Part shown: in pieces, positions 8,276 through 16,609 of the stretch | How positions within the stretch are numbered: the stretch's first letter is position 1 | How the letters are laid out: every line of letters begins with the position of its first letter | Origin: Bradyrhizobium macuxiense | GTDB taxonomy: Bacteria > Pseudomonadota > Alphaproteobacteria > Rhizobiales > Xanthobacteraceae | Direction of reading: 5' to 3' | Assembly: GCF_007993935.1 (NCBI RefSeq) | Contig: NZ_VITY01000001.1 | Location: 620,001 to 684,000 of the forward strand | DNA: 64,000 nt | The notes under the pieces: generated by a model | Seen by the model: the letters and a program-made list of their open reading frames with translations, nothing else | Told to the model about the DNA's origin: nothing | Databases searched by the model: none | Translations under genes and position numbers: made by a program

Positions 8276-9492
8276 GATTTCCGCGCGAGCCATTGCAGCG
8301 CGCCCTTCCCGGCCGCGGCCCCCGTCGCAAACGACGCCTGCAACAGATAGCCGCCGGTCGGCGCCTCCCAATCGAGCATCTCGCCGGCGGCAAAGACACC
8401 GGGCAGTTTGCGCAGCATGAAATGCGGGTCGAGTTCGTTGAACGCGATCCCGCCCGCGGTCGAAATCGCGCGATCGATCGGCGCAATGCCCGTGAGCTGA
8501 ACCGGAACCGCGTTGATCAGCTGCGCGAGCTCTACCGGCGAGAACGATGTCAGCGGCCGGCCGGACGCAATCGCCGCCTCCTGCATCAGGCCGATGCCGA
8601 CCGGAGAGACTTGCGCCGCCTTGCGCAGGAAATTCGCGAGCGACTGCTTGCCGCGCGTCCCGGACAGGCGTGTGGTCAGCGCGGCGGCGTCGAGGTCCGG
8701 CCGCAGCGCGATCGTCAGCGTCGCCTGCCCGATACCCAGCACCGCCTCGCGTAATTCCGCCGACAGCGCGTAGATGGCGCCGCCTTCGATGCCCGTGCGG
8801 GTGACGACCGCCTCACCGCGCACCGTGTGCGGCCCGATCGTAAGGGCGACGCCCTTGAGCGGCTGCCCCTCAAACCGGTCGCGGAAGATATCTGACCACG
8901 CCACGGTGAAGCCGGAATTGGCCGGTCGCATTGGGGCAACGGCAACGTCCTTCGTCGCAAGAAACTCCGCCCAGGCGCCGTCCGATCCGAGCCGCGGCCA
9001 GCTCGCGCCGCCAAGCGCGAGCACGGTTGCATCGGCGTTGACAGTGCGCTGTCCGTCGGGCGTCTCAAACAGCAATGCGCCCTGCGCGTCCCATCCAACC
9101 CAGCGATGCCGGAATGCGAACGCGACGCCCTCGGCATCGAGCCGCCGCAGCCAGGCACGCAGCAGAGGCGAGGCCTTGAATGCCTTGGGAAACACGCGGC
9201 CGCTGCTGCCGACAAACGTCGGCTGGCCCAGCGCCGCGCACCAGGCGCGCAAGGCATCCGGCGGAAATGCCTCGACTGTGGCTTTGAGGAGCGGCATCGC
9301 CTCGCGATAGCGCGCAAGGAAATCCGGCAGCGGCTCGGAGTGGGTGAGATTGAGCCCGCCGCGGCCGGCCATCAGGAACTTGCGGCCGGCCGACGGCATC
9401 GCGTCATAGACGGTGACGGCAGCGCCACCTTGGGCGAGCACCTCCGCCGCCATCAGGCCGGCGGGGCCGGCTCCGATGACAGCGACGGTCAT
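8272..9492 (-). CDS. NAD(P)/FAD-dependent oxidoreductase, HI0933/BaiN family
   Basis: 406 residues. Dinucleotide-binding start VIGAGPAGLMAAEVLAQGG (residues 5-23) and the family signature KFLMAGRGGLNLTHSE (about 39-54); the C-terminus has AGEMLDWEAPTGGYLLQASF, the second FAD-contact motif. Family members are cytoplasmic flavoproteins of mostly unknown substrate. The start lies two bases after the stop of the SDR gene, so the two are cotranscribed. Its stop codon lies inside a palindromic repeat. Confidence 0.87.
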   Translation of the reverse strand: MTVAVIGAGPAGLMAAEVLAQGGAAVTVYDAMPSAGRKFLMAGRGGLNLTHSEPLPDFLARYREAMPLLKATVEAFPPDALRAWCAALGQPTFVGSSGRVFPKAFKASPLLRAWLRRLDAEGVAFAFRHRWVGWDAQGALLFETPDGQRTVNADATVLALGGASWPRLGSDGAWAEFLATKDVAVAPMRPANSGFTVAWSDIFRDRFEGQPLKGVALTIGPHTVRGEAVVTRTGIEGGAIYALSAELREAVLGIGQATLTIALRPDLDAAALTTRLSGTRGKQSLANFLRKAAQVSPVGIGLMQEAAIASGRPLTSFSPVELAQLINAVPVQLTGIAPIDRAISTAGGIAFNELDPHFMLRKLPGVFAAGEMLDWEAPTGGYLLQASFATGAAAGKGALQWLARKS

Positions 9493-9494
9493 GC

Positions 9495-10412
9495 TCAGAG
9501 CTTGATCCCGGCCCGCGCCGCGGCCTGGGCGACATATTTCTGCGTCTGCTCGAACGCGCCCTGCAGCGCCTTCGCGGTCGACATGTCACTGATCGCGGCA
9601 AAATGCGCGGCGACGCCGTCCGGCGTCCACTCCGACTGCGGCAGGTTGACGCCTTCGGTCTCCAGCACGCGGATCACCGCGAACGAGCCGGCGCCGGCAC
9701 CCATGATGGTGCGGGTCGGTGCGTCCTCCGAGAGCAGGAATTCGACCGCCGGCGTGATCGCTTCCGGCTTCATCAGCTGCAATGCCTGCGGCGGCAGCAG
9801 TTCCTCGGTCATGCGAGTCGCCGCAGTCGGCGAGATGGTGTTGACCTTGATGTTGTTCTTGCGGCCCTCTTCGGCGAGCACGTTCATCAGGCCAACCATG
9901 CCGGCCTTCGCCGCGCCGTAATTGCCCTGGCCGAAATTGCCGAACAGGCCGGACGAGGAGGTCGTCAGCACGATGCGGCCATAGTTGCGCTCGCGCATGC
10001 CGGCCCACACCGCCTTGCAGCAGTAGAACGTGCCGGTCAGATGCACGTCGAGCACCTTGGCCCAGTCGGCGACCTCCATCTTGGCAAACGACTTGTCGCG
10101 CAGGATGCCGGCATTGGCGCACAAGAGGTCGACGCTGCCCCATTCCTTGGTGGCGCGCTCGACCATCGCGGTGACCTGCTCGAAATTCGAGACGTCGGCG
10201 CCGTCGGCCATTGCGGTGCCGCCGGCTTTCCGGATCTCCTCGACCACGGTCTCGGCCGGCGACAGCGAGCCGCCGGTGCCGTCGCGTGCGCCGCCGAAAT
10301 CGTTGACCACGACCTTGGCGCCGCGGCTGGCGAGCCCCAGCGCATGCGCCCGCCCAAGACCGTTGCCCGCGCCGGTGACGACAGCGACGCGTCCGTCAAA
10401 CCTGATTGCCAT
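9495..10412 (-). CDS. SDR oxidoreductase, 3-hydroxyacyl-CoA dehydrogenase-like (MFE-2 type)
   Basis: 305 residues. Cofactor loop TGAGNGLGRAHALGLASRG, an NDFGGARDGTG insertion typical of the dehydrogenase unit of peroxisomal multifunctional enzyme type 2, CANAG, and the catalytic Ser and Tyr-x3-Lys in SSSGLFGNFGQGNYGAAKAG. The probable reaction is NAD-dependent oxidation of a (3R)-hydroxyacyl-CoA. Two in-frame ATGs nine bases apart (10421 and 10412) both have AGGA/GGGAAG in reach; the inner one gives the usual family N-terminus. A MaoC-type hydratase lies upstream on the same strand, a plausible pathway partner. Confidence 0.85.
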   Translation of the reverse strand: MAIRFDGRVAVVTGAGNGLGRAHALGLASRGAKVVVNDFGGARDGTGGSLSPAETVVEEIRKAGGTAMADGADVSNFEQVTAMVERATKEWGSVDLLCANAGILRDKSFAKMEVADWAKVLDVHLTGTFYCCKAVWAGMRERNYGRIVLTTSSSGLFGNFGQGNYGAAKAGMVGLMNVLAEEGRKNNIKVNTISPTAATRMTEELLPPQALQLMKPEAITPAVEFLLSEDAPTRTIMGAGAGSFAVIRVLETEGVNLPQSEWTPDGVAAHFAAISDMSTAKALQGAFEQTQKYVAQAAARAGIKL

Positions 10413-10430
10413 GCCGTACATTCCTGTTCT

Positions 10431-10577
10431 TCCCTTCTCCCCGTGGGAGAAGGTGGCGCGCGCAAGCGCGCCGGATGAGGGGTTCTCTCCACGGATGAGC
10501 ACGCGGAGAGAGACCCCTCACCCGGCTTCATCTCGCTCCGCTCGATTTCGCCACCCTTTCCCACTAGGGGAGCGGGT
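10431..10577. repeat. Palindromic repeat, CTTCTCCCCGTGGGAGAAGG family
   Basis: A long imperfect palindrome: one arm has CTCCCCGTGGGAGAAGGTGG, then GAGGGGTTCTCTCC / GGAGAGAGACCCCTC, with the closing arm CGCCACCCTTTCCCACTAGGGGAG. It lies just upstream of the SDR gene and reaches its possible ribosome site. A related, more diverged element lies at 37158-37350. Confidence 0.75.
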
Positions 10578-10668
10578 GCATGCCCGAGCGGCATGAAAAG
10601 GTTGGGGACTTTTGAGCAGCGATGGATGGCCGGGTCAAGTGCGGCACTGACCGGCCAAGGAGGGCGGG

Positions 10669-10815
10669 TTAGACCGCCGGGGTCATCGATCCGCAGGGCT
10701 TCAGGCTTTTCAGCAGGTGCCCGCTCCAGCACTCGTGATGCTCCTGGGCGTAGCTCATCGAGCCAATCAGAAGCAAACCGACTACGACAAGTCCGGCGAC
10801 GATGTTTTGCACCAT
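10669..10815 (-). CDS. Small exported protein of unknown function
   Basis: 48 residues. The start has GGGAG eight bases upstream. A hydrophobic segment IVAGLVVVGLLLIGSMSYA ends in a plausible signal peptidase site (SYA|QEHHECW), leaving a mature peptide of about 24 residues with two cysteines (ECWSG and KPCGS) that could form a disulphide. I do not recognise a family. The longer in-frame start at 10863 is less likely because it lacks a ribosome site. Confidence 0.55.
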   Translation of the reverse strand: MVQNIVAGLVVVGLLLIGSMSYAQEHHECWSGHLLKSLKPCGSMTPAV

Positions 10816-10955
10816 GGCTGTCACTCCCGGGACCGCACCGCCTAGAGGCGACATGATGGACACCGGGAATCAAAGCCGTCAATGCACTACTTGGACGAGG
10901 CGGGCTCGCTCTATCTCTCCTGCTTGCGCGAAAGGTGGAGTTACTCAACTATCCG

Positions 10956-11435
10956 TTAGCTGAAATAGATCAGCCCGAGCCAGTCGGCGACCAGCGCGGG
11001 CTTGTCCTCGCCCTCGATCTCGACCGTGACATTGGTGCGCGACAGCAGTTCCTTCGGCTTGCGCAGCGTGGCCTCCGCCAGCACGAAACGGCCACGAACG
11101 CGCTTGCCCGAGCGCACCGGCGAGATGAAGCGCAGCTTGTCGAAGCCGTAATTGACGCCCATCGCGGTGCCCTCGAGCACCGGCATCACCTCGTAGGACA
11201 TGATGCTCAGCAGCGACATCGTGAGGAAGCCGTGGGCGATCGTGGTGCCGAAGGCGGTCTCTTTCTTGGCGCGCTCGGGATCGACATGGATGAACTGGTG
11301 ATCCTCGATCACGTCGGCATAGGTATTGATGCGCCCCTGATCGAGCACGTGCCATGAGGACACGCCGATCTCCTTGCCGACCATGCCCTGGTAGGTTTCC
11401 AGCGACACCGGCGGCTTCTTCCAGACTTCATTCAT
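10956..11435 (-). CDS. MaoC-family (R)-specific enoyl-CoA hydratase
   Basis: 159 residues, a single hot-dog domain. The hydratase-2 motif is seen as IEDHQFIHVDPERAKKETAF followed by GTTIAHGFLTMSL (about residues 43-75), with Asp and His in the catalytic positions. It hydrates trans-2-enoyl-CoA to (3R)-hydroxyacyl-CoA. Its stereochemistry matches the MFE-2-like SDR downstream on the same strand. The start lies 11 bases from the stop of the acyl-CoA ligase gene, so they form one transcription unit. Confidence 0.87.
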   Translation of the reverse strand: MNEVWKKPPVSLETYQGMVGKEIGVSSWHVLDQGRINTYADVIEDHQFIHVDPERAKKETAFGTTIAHGFLTMSLLSIMSYEVMPVLEGTAMGVNYGFDKLRFISPVRSGKRVRGRFVLAEATLRKPKELLSRTNVTVEIEGEDKPALVADWLGLIYFS

Positions 11436-11446
11436 TGGCTGACCTC

Positions 11447-13171
11447 CTAACCGGAAGTCCGCACCTTCTGCAGCTCCGGAAATTCTTCCTCGCGGAACTC
11501 GACCCCGCGCAACGCATCGCTTCTGACATCGTCATGTTCGAGCCGGCGCAGCTGCACCCGACGGATCTTTCCAGAAATCGTCTTCGGCAGCTCGGTGACT
11601 AGCTCGATCTTGCGGATGCGTTTAAACGGTGCGAGCCGCGTGTGCAAATGTTTGAAGATCGACAGCGCCGTCTCCGGGCTGCGCTCGACGCCGGAGACCA
11701 GCAGCACATAGGCCTTGGGGACCGCGAGCCGGATCGGGTCCGGGCTCGGCACCACCGCCGCTTCCGCCACCGCATCGTGCTCGAGCAGCACGCTCTCCAG
11801 CTCGAACGGCGAGATGCGGTAGTCGGAGGATTTGAACACGTCGTCGGTGCGGCCGACGAAGGTGAGATAGCCCTCGTCATCGGTGAACACGACGTCGCCG
11901 CTGCGATAGATCTCGCCGTCGGTGCCGATCAGTCTGCCGTCGTCGCCCTGATAGCCCTGCATCAGGCCCGCCGGCCTGTCGGCGCCGAGCAACAAGGTCA
12001 CCTCGCCCTCCTTCGCGGCGTGGCCGTCACTGTCGGTGACCTGCACGCGATAGCCCGGCAGCGGCCGGCCCATCGAGCCGACCTTGACCTTCTGCCCCGG
12101 CGAGTTGCCGGCCAGCGCCGTGGTCTCGGTCTGGCCGTAGCCGTCGCGGATGGTGAGGCCCCAGGCCGATTTGACCTGGTCGATGATCTCAGGATTGAGC
12201 GGCTCGCCGGCGCCGCAGACTTCCCGCAGCGAGACCTTGAAGCTTGCGAGGTCTTCCTGGATGAACATCCGCCACACCGTCGGCGGCGCGCACAGCGTGG
12301 TGACGCGGCAGCGGCCGATGATCGAGAGCAGTCCCTTCGCCTCGAAGCGTGGCTGGTTGGCGATGAAGATCGTCGCGCCGGCATTCCACGGCGCGAAGAA
12401 GCAGCTCCAGGCATGCTTGGCCCAGCCGGGCGATGAGATGTTGAGATGGATGTCGCCGGGCTGCAGCCCGATCCAGTACATGGTCGAGAGATGACCGACC
12501 GGATAGCTGCGCTGGCTGTGCCGCACCAGTTTTGGCTTTGCCGTGGTGCCCGAGGTGAAATAGAGCAGCATCGGGTCGTCGGCGTTGGTCGGGCCGTCGG
12601 CGGTGAAAGCATCCGACGCCTTGGCCGCATCCTCGAACGGCAGCCAGCCATCCTGCGCCTGCGTCGCGCCGACCACGACGCGGACGAGACTGTCGCTGCC
12701 GAGGCCCGCGAACTTCGCAACCTGATCCTGGGTGGCGACCACCGCCTTCGCTTTGCCGCGATCGAGCCGGTCGCGCAGTTCATCCGCGGTCAATAGCGTG
12801 GTCGCGGGGATCACGACGACCCCGAGCTTCATCGCCGCCAGCATGGTCTCCCACAGCGGCACCACATTGCCGAGCAGCAGCAACAGATGATCGCCGCGCT
12901 TCAGCCCCTGCCCGCGCAGGAAGTTTGCAACTTGATTTGAACGGCGCGACAGCTCGGCGAACGACAGCTTGGTCTCGTTGCCGCTGGCGGCCTCGACGAT
13001 CCACAGCGCCGGCCGGTCGCGGCTGTCAGCATTGCGCGCGAGTTCGGCGTCGAACCAGTCGAGCGCCCAGTTGAACGGCACGGGTTCCGGCCAGCGGAAT
13101 CCCTTCACCGCGGCATCGTAGTCGGTGCGGTGCTTGAGCAGAAATGCGCGTGCGTCCTGAAATGTGGTCAT
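11447..13171 (-). CDS. AMP-forming acyl-CoA synthetase
   Basis: 574 residues. AMP/ATP loop YFTSGTTAKPKLVRHSQRS, A5 motif GYGQTETTALAGN, and hinge FKSSDYRISPFELESVL; the catalytic lysine is expected in the last 40 residues (LPKTISGKIRR). It activates a carboxylic acid to its CoA thioester through an adenylate. The chosen ATG is the first family-like start; 23 upstream residues in frame fall into the untranslated side of the neighbouring repeat. It heads the unit with the MaoC hydratase; substrate chain length cannot be read from sequence. Confidence 0.88.
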   Translation of the reverse strand: MTTFQDARAFLLKHRTDYDAAVKGFRWPEPVPFNWALDWFDAELARNADSRDRPALWIVEAASGNETKLSFAELSRRSNQVANFLRGQGLKRGDHLLLLLGNVVPLWETMLAAMKLGVVVIPATTLLTADELRDRLDRGKAKAVVATQDQVAKFAGLGSDSLVRVVVGATQAQDGWLPFEDAAKASDAFTADGPTNADDPMLLYFTSGTTAKPKLVRHSQRSYPVGHLSTMYWIGLQPGDIHLNISSPGWAKHAWSCFFAPWNAGATIFIANQPRFEAKGLLSIIGRCRVTTLCAPPTVWRMFIQEDLASFKVSLREVCGAGEPLNPEIIDQVKSAWGLTIRDGYGQTETTALAGNSPGQKVKVGSMGRPLPGYRVQVTDSDGHAAKEGEVTLLLGADRPAGLMQGYQGDDGRLIGTDGEIYRSGDVVFTDDEGYLTFVGRTDDVFKSSDYRISPFELESVLLEHDAVAEAAVVPSPDPIRLAVPKAYVLLVSGVERSPETALSIFKHLHTRLAPFKRIRKIELVTELPKTISGKIRRVQLRRLEHDDVRSDALRGVEFREEEFPELQKVRTSG

Positions 13172-13215
13172 CTTCTTCCGAGCCCGTCGATTGGCAACCA
13201 GCGTCACCGTCAAGG

Positions 13216-13304
13216 GTAGCCCGGATGGAGCGGAGCGCAATCCGGGGCGGTCGCGCCGATTGATAAAGCTGTTCCCGGATTTCGCTGCGCTCCATCCGGG
13301 CTAC
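13216..13304. repeat. Palindromic repeat, GTAGCCCGGATGGAGCG family
   Basis: Arms GTAGCCCGGATGGAGCGGAG and GCGCTCCATCCGGGCTAC with inner GCAATCCGGG / CCCGGATTTCGC. It separates the mmsB-like gene from the acyl-CoA synthetase gene. Confidence 0.9.
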
Positions 13305-13315
13305 GCGAGAAGCTA

Positions 13316-14203
13316 CTATTTCCCAGCGAGGCTGCGAACGTGCTGGATAATTCCGGAAAAGTCGACCCCGCCATGGCCCGACGCGTCGAAGGTCTTATAG
13401 AGCTCCTGCGCGTGCTTGCCGAGCGGCGTCACCGCCCCGGCCGCATTGGCGGCGTCCTGCGCCAGCGTCAGGTCCTTCACCATCAGGTTGGAGGCGAAAC
13501 CGGGCTTGTAGTCGTTGTTGGCCGGCGAGGTCGGCACCGGACCGGGAACCGGGCAATAGGTCGTCAGCGACCAGCACTGCCCCGACGAGGTCGAGGCGAC
13601 GTCGAACAGCGCCTGGTGCGAGAGGCCGAGCTTTTCGGCCAGCACGAAGGCCTCGCCGACCGCGATCATGGAAATGCCGAGGATCATGTTGTTGCAGATC
13701 TTGGCCGCCTGCCCTGCACCGCCGGCGCCGCAATGCACGATCTTCTTGCCCATGTTGGCCAGCATCGGCTGAGCCGCCGCGAAGGCCTGCGCCTCACCGC
13801 CGCACATGAAGGTCAGCGTCGCGCCCTTGGCGCCGCCGGTGCCGCCGGACACCGGCGCATCGACCGAAGCCATACCGTGCTTGGCGGCCAGCGCATGCGC
13901 CTGCTTGGCGCTCTCGACGTCGATGGTCGAGCAGTCGATGATCAGCGCGCCCTTGGCCATCGCAGGAAGCACTTCGTTCCAGACGCCGAGCACATGCTTG
14001 CCGGCCGGCAGCATGGTGATGACGACATCGGCGCCCTTCACCGCAGCCACGCCGCTCTCGGCGATCGCAGCGCCGTCGCTTTTCGCCTGATCGCGGGATG
14101 CCGCGACCAGATCGAACGCGGTCACCTTGTGGCCGGCCTTGACCAGATTGGCCGCCATCGGCCCGCCCATATTGCCGAGCCCGATGAATGCGACGTTTTC
14201 CAT
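13316..14203 (-). CDS. mmsB: 3-hydroxyisobutyrate dehydrogenase
   Basis: 295 residues. NAD-binding FIGLGNMGGPMAANLVKAGH at the N-terminus, the substrate motif DAPVSGGTGGAKGATLTFM, and the catalytic lysine in GGAGQAAKICNNMIL. It oxidises 3-hydroxyisobutyrate to methylmalonate semialdehyde in valine degradation. The three preceding genes on this strand encode the other distal steps of the same pathway, so the assignment is firm. It is the last gene of the valine set before a palindromic repeat. Confidence 0.94.
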   Translation of the reverse strand: MENVAFIGLGNMGGPMAANLVKAGHKVTAFDLVAASRDQAKSDGAAIAESGVAAVKGADVVITMLPAGKHVLGVWNEVLPAMAKGALIIDCSTIDVESAKQAHALAAKHGMASVDAPVSGGTGGAKGATLTFMCGGEAQAFAAAQPMLANMGKKIVHCGAGGAGQAAKICNNMILGISMIAVGEAFVLAEKLGLSHQALFDVASTSSGQCWSLTTYCPVPGPVPTSPANNDYKPGFASNLMVKDLTLAQDAANAAGAVTPLGKHAQELYKTFDASGHGGVDFSGIIQHVRSLAGK

Positions 14204-14228
14204 GGGAAGTCCTCCGCTTGCGACGTTT

Positions 14229-15308
14229 CTATTTGCCGTCAGGAAATTTCAGTTCGTCGGCGCCGATCTCGGCGAAGTAAGGCGCCAGCATCTCCGCCGT
14301 CACATCCTCGATCCTGGGCGGCGACCATTGCGGATTGCGGTCCTTGTCGATCACGGCGGCGCGCACGCCCTCGCGAAAATCGTCGCTGGCGAACACTTCG
14401 AGCGCCGCGCGATATTCCCGCACCAGGCACTCTTCCAGCGTCTCGGTCGCCCGCGCCAGCCGCAGCAGCTTCAGCGTCACCACCATGCCGCGCGGCGATT
14501 TTTCGCCGAGCGTCTTCAGCGTGGCCTGCGCCAGATCGGTACCGTCGGCCGTCAGTGCCGCAACGATCTCCTCCATCCGGCCGCGCGCGAACCAGCCGTC
14601 GATTTTGGCCTGCATCGCGGCAACTGGGCCGGCCTTCTCGCCGGTGGCAAAGCCTGCGATCAGCCGGTCGATCTCGGCCGAGCTGGTGCCTGGTGCGACC
14701 TTGGTCAGCGCCTCGCGTAGCGCGGGCAGCTTGGCGCTCGGCACCACGGCATCGGCAAACCTGGCGTAGATCGCATCGGGGCCATTCATCGTGGTGCCGG
14801 TGAGACCAAAATAGGTGCCGATCTCGCCCGGCGAGCGCGACAGCAGATAGGTGCCGCCGACATCGGGAAAGAAGCCGAGCCCGACCTCGGGCATCGCGAG
14901 TTTCGTCCGTTCGGTCACCACGCGGTGGCGGCTGTGCGCCGACAGCCCGACGCCGCCGCCCATCACGATGCCGTCCATGAACGCGACATAGGGTTTCGGG
15001 AACTTCTTGATCCGCGCGTTGAGGATGTACTCGTCGCGCCACAGGATCTTGCCGAGATCGCCCCCGACCTTGGAGCTTTCCCAGAGCGCGCGGATATCGC
15101 CGCCGGCGCACAGGCCGCGCTCGCCGGCACCTTCCAGCACGATCACGGCGACCTCGGGATCGGCCTCGAACGCGTCGAGCGCCCTGTCGACGTCGTGGAA
15201 CATCTCCAGCGTCACGGCATTGATCGCCTTCGGCCGGTTGAGCCGGATGATGCCGGCCGCACCTTCCTTGCGTGCGATCAGATCGCCTTCCGCGGCAACA
15301 TCGTTCAT
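14229..15308 (-). CDS. 3-hydroxyisobutyryl-CoA hydrolase
   Basis: 359 residues, a crotonase fold long enough for the hydrolase subgroup. Oxyanion-hole segments GLCAGGDIRALWES and MGGGVGLSAHSRHRVV are followed by MPEVGLGFFPDVGGTYLLSR, where the Glu and Asp pair is diagnostic of the hydrolase as against simple hydratases. It releases free 3-hydroxyisobutyrate from its CoA ester. Its ATG overlaps the stop of the acyl-CoA dehydrogenase gene (ATGA), showing translational coupling. Confidence 0.93.
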   Translation of the reverse strand: MNDVAAEGDLIARKEGAAGIIRLNRPKAINAVTLEMFHDVDRALDAFEADPEVAVIVLEGAGERGLCAGGDIRALWESSKVGGDLGKILWRDEYILNARIKKFPKPYVAFMDGIVMGGGVGLSAHSRHRVVTERTKLAMPEVGLGFFPDVGGTYLLSRSPGEIGTYFGLTGTTMNGPDAIYARFADAVVPSAKLPALREALTKVAPGTSSAEIDRLIAGFATGEKAGPVAAMQAKIDGWFARGRMEEIVAALTADGTDLAQATLKTLGEKSPRGMVVTLKLLRLARATETLEECLVREYRAALEVFASDDFREGVRAAVIDKDRNPQWSPPRIEDVTAEMLAPYFAEIGADELKFPDGK

Positions 15309-16450
15309 CGCGCGCCCTCGATCAATTTGCGCGACACGATCAGCCGCATGATTTCATTGGTGCCTTCGAGGATCTGGTGCACGCGCAGATCGCGCACGAT
15401 CTTCTCGACACCGTATTCGCTGAGGTAGCCATAGCCGCCGTGCAGTTGCAGCGCCTGGTTGGCGACCTCGAAGCCGACATCGGTGCCGAAACGCTTGGCC
15501 ATCGCGCACAGCATGGATGCGTCAGCGTCCTTGCGGTCGAGCGCGGCCGCCGCGCGCCACAGGAAGGTGCGTGCGGCCTCGAGCTCGGTCGCCATGTCGG
15601 CGATCTTGAACTGCAGCGCCTGGAATTCGTCGAGCCGCTTACCGAAGGCCTTGCGGTCCTTCATGTAGGCCAGCGCCTTGTCGAGCGCCGCCTGCGCGCC
15701 GCCAAGCGAGCACGCCGCGATGTTGAGGCGGCCGCCGTCGAGGCCGGCCATCGCGATCTTGAAGCCGATGCCCTCCTCGCCGAGCCGGTTCGCGACCGGC
15801 ACGCGCGCGTTCTCGAACATCACGGCGCGGGTCGGCTGCGCGTTCCAGCCCATCTTGCGCTCGTTGTTGCCGAACGACACGCCCGGCGTCTTGCCGTCGA
15901 TCACGATCGTCGAGACGCCGCCGGGACCATCGCCGCCGGTGCGCACCATCGCCACCAGAAGGTCGGTGCTGCCGGCGCCCGAGATGAATTGCTTCTGGCC
16001 ATTGAGCACGTAATGATCGCCGTCGCGCACCGCACGGGTGCGCAACGCAGCCGCATCGGAGCCGGCGCCCGGCTCGGTCAGGCAGTAGCTGGCGATCAGC
16101 TCCATAGTGCAGAGCTTCGGCAGCCATGTGTGGCGCTGGGTGTCGTTGCCATAGGCATCGATCATCCAGGACGCCATGTTGTGGATCGAGATGAAGGCCG
16201 ACGTGGTCGGACAGCCGGTCGCCAGCGCTTCGAAGATCAACGCCGCGTCGAAGCGCGTCATCGCCGAGCCGCCGACGTCGTCCTTGATATAAATGCCGCC
16301 GATGCCGAGGCTTGCGGCCTCGCGCATCACGTCGACCGGAAAGTGTTTCTTCTCGTCCCACTCGAGCGCATGCGGCGCGATCTTTTCCGCCGCAAACGCC
16401 CGCGCCATGTCGCGAACCGCGATCTGGTCCTCGTTGAGAGCGAACTGCAT
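15305..16450 (-). CDS. Acyl-CoA dehydrogenase, probably isobutyryl-CoA dehydrogenase
   Basis: 381 residues. FAD/acyl-CoA motifs CLTEPGAGSDAAALRTRA and, near the C-terminus, LQLHGGYGYLSEYGVEKIVR with QILEGTNEIMR, whose Glu is at the catalytic base position. The mitochondrial counterpart is ACAD8. Placement between the methylmalonate-semialdehyde dehydrogenase and the 3-hydroxyisobutyryl-CoA hydrolase genes indicates oxidation of isobutyryl-CoA to methacrylyl-CoA. No dedicated enoyl-CoA hydratase is in the run; the crotonase at 20646 or the MaoC hydratase could supply the step. Confidence 0.9.
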   Translation of the reverse strand: MQFALNEDQIAVRDMARAFAAEKIAPHALEWDEKKHFPVDVMREAASLGIGGIYIKDDVGGSAMTRFDAALIFEALATGCPTTSAFISIHNMASWMIDAYGNDTQRHTWLPKLCTMELIASYCLTEPGAGSDAAALRTRAVRDGDHYVLNGQKQFISGAGSTDLLVAMVRTGGDGPGGVSTIVIDGKTPGVSFGNNERKMGWNAQPTRAVMFENARVPVANRLGEEGIGFKIAMAGLDGGRLNIAACSLGGAQAALDKALAYMKDRKAFGKRLDEFQALQFKIADMATELEAARTFLWRAAAALDRKDADASMLCAMAKRFGTDVGFEVANQALQLHGGYGYLSEYGVEKIVRDLRVHQILEGTNEIMRLIVSRKLIEGAR

Positions 16451-16478
16451 CGCGCCGCTACCCTTGAAGGCTATGTGT

Positions 16479-16599
16479 CGTCATTGCGAGGACCGGAGCG
16501 ACGAAGCAACCATCTGTCCACACACGCGGTTAGATGGATTGCTTCGCGGAGCCTGTCATCCGGCGGCGCTGCGCGCCGACCGGGTGGCTCGCAATGACG
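16479..16599. repeat. Palindromic repeat, CGTCATTGCGAG family, with nested hairpin module
   Basis: Same outer arms as the copy at 4679, but the tip of the right arm carries a 41-base insert at 16548-16588 beginning GGAGCCTGTCATCCGG and ending GACCGGGTGGC. Versions of this insert occur inside two other repeat families in the window. Confidence 0.88.
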
Positions 16600-16609
16600 G
16601 CTCTGGAAA

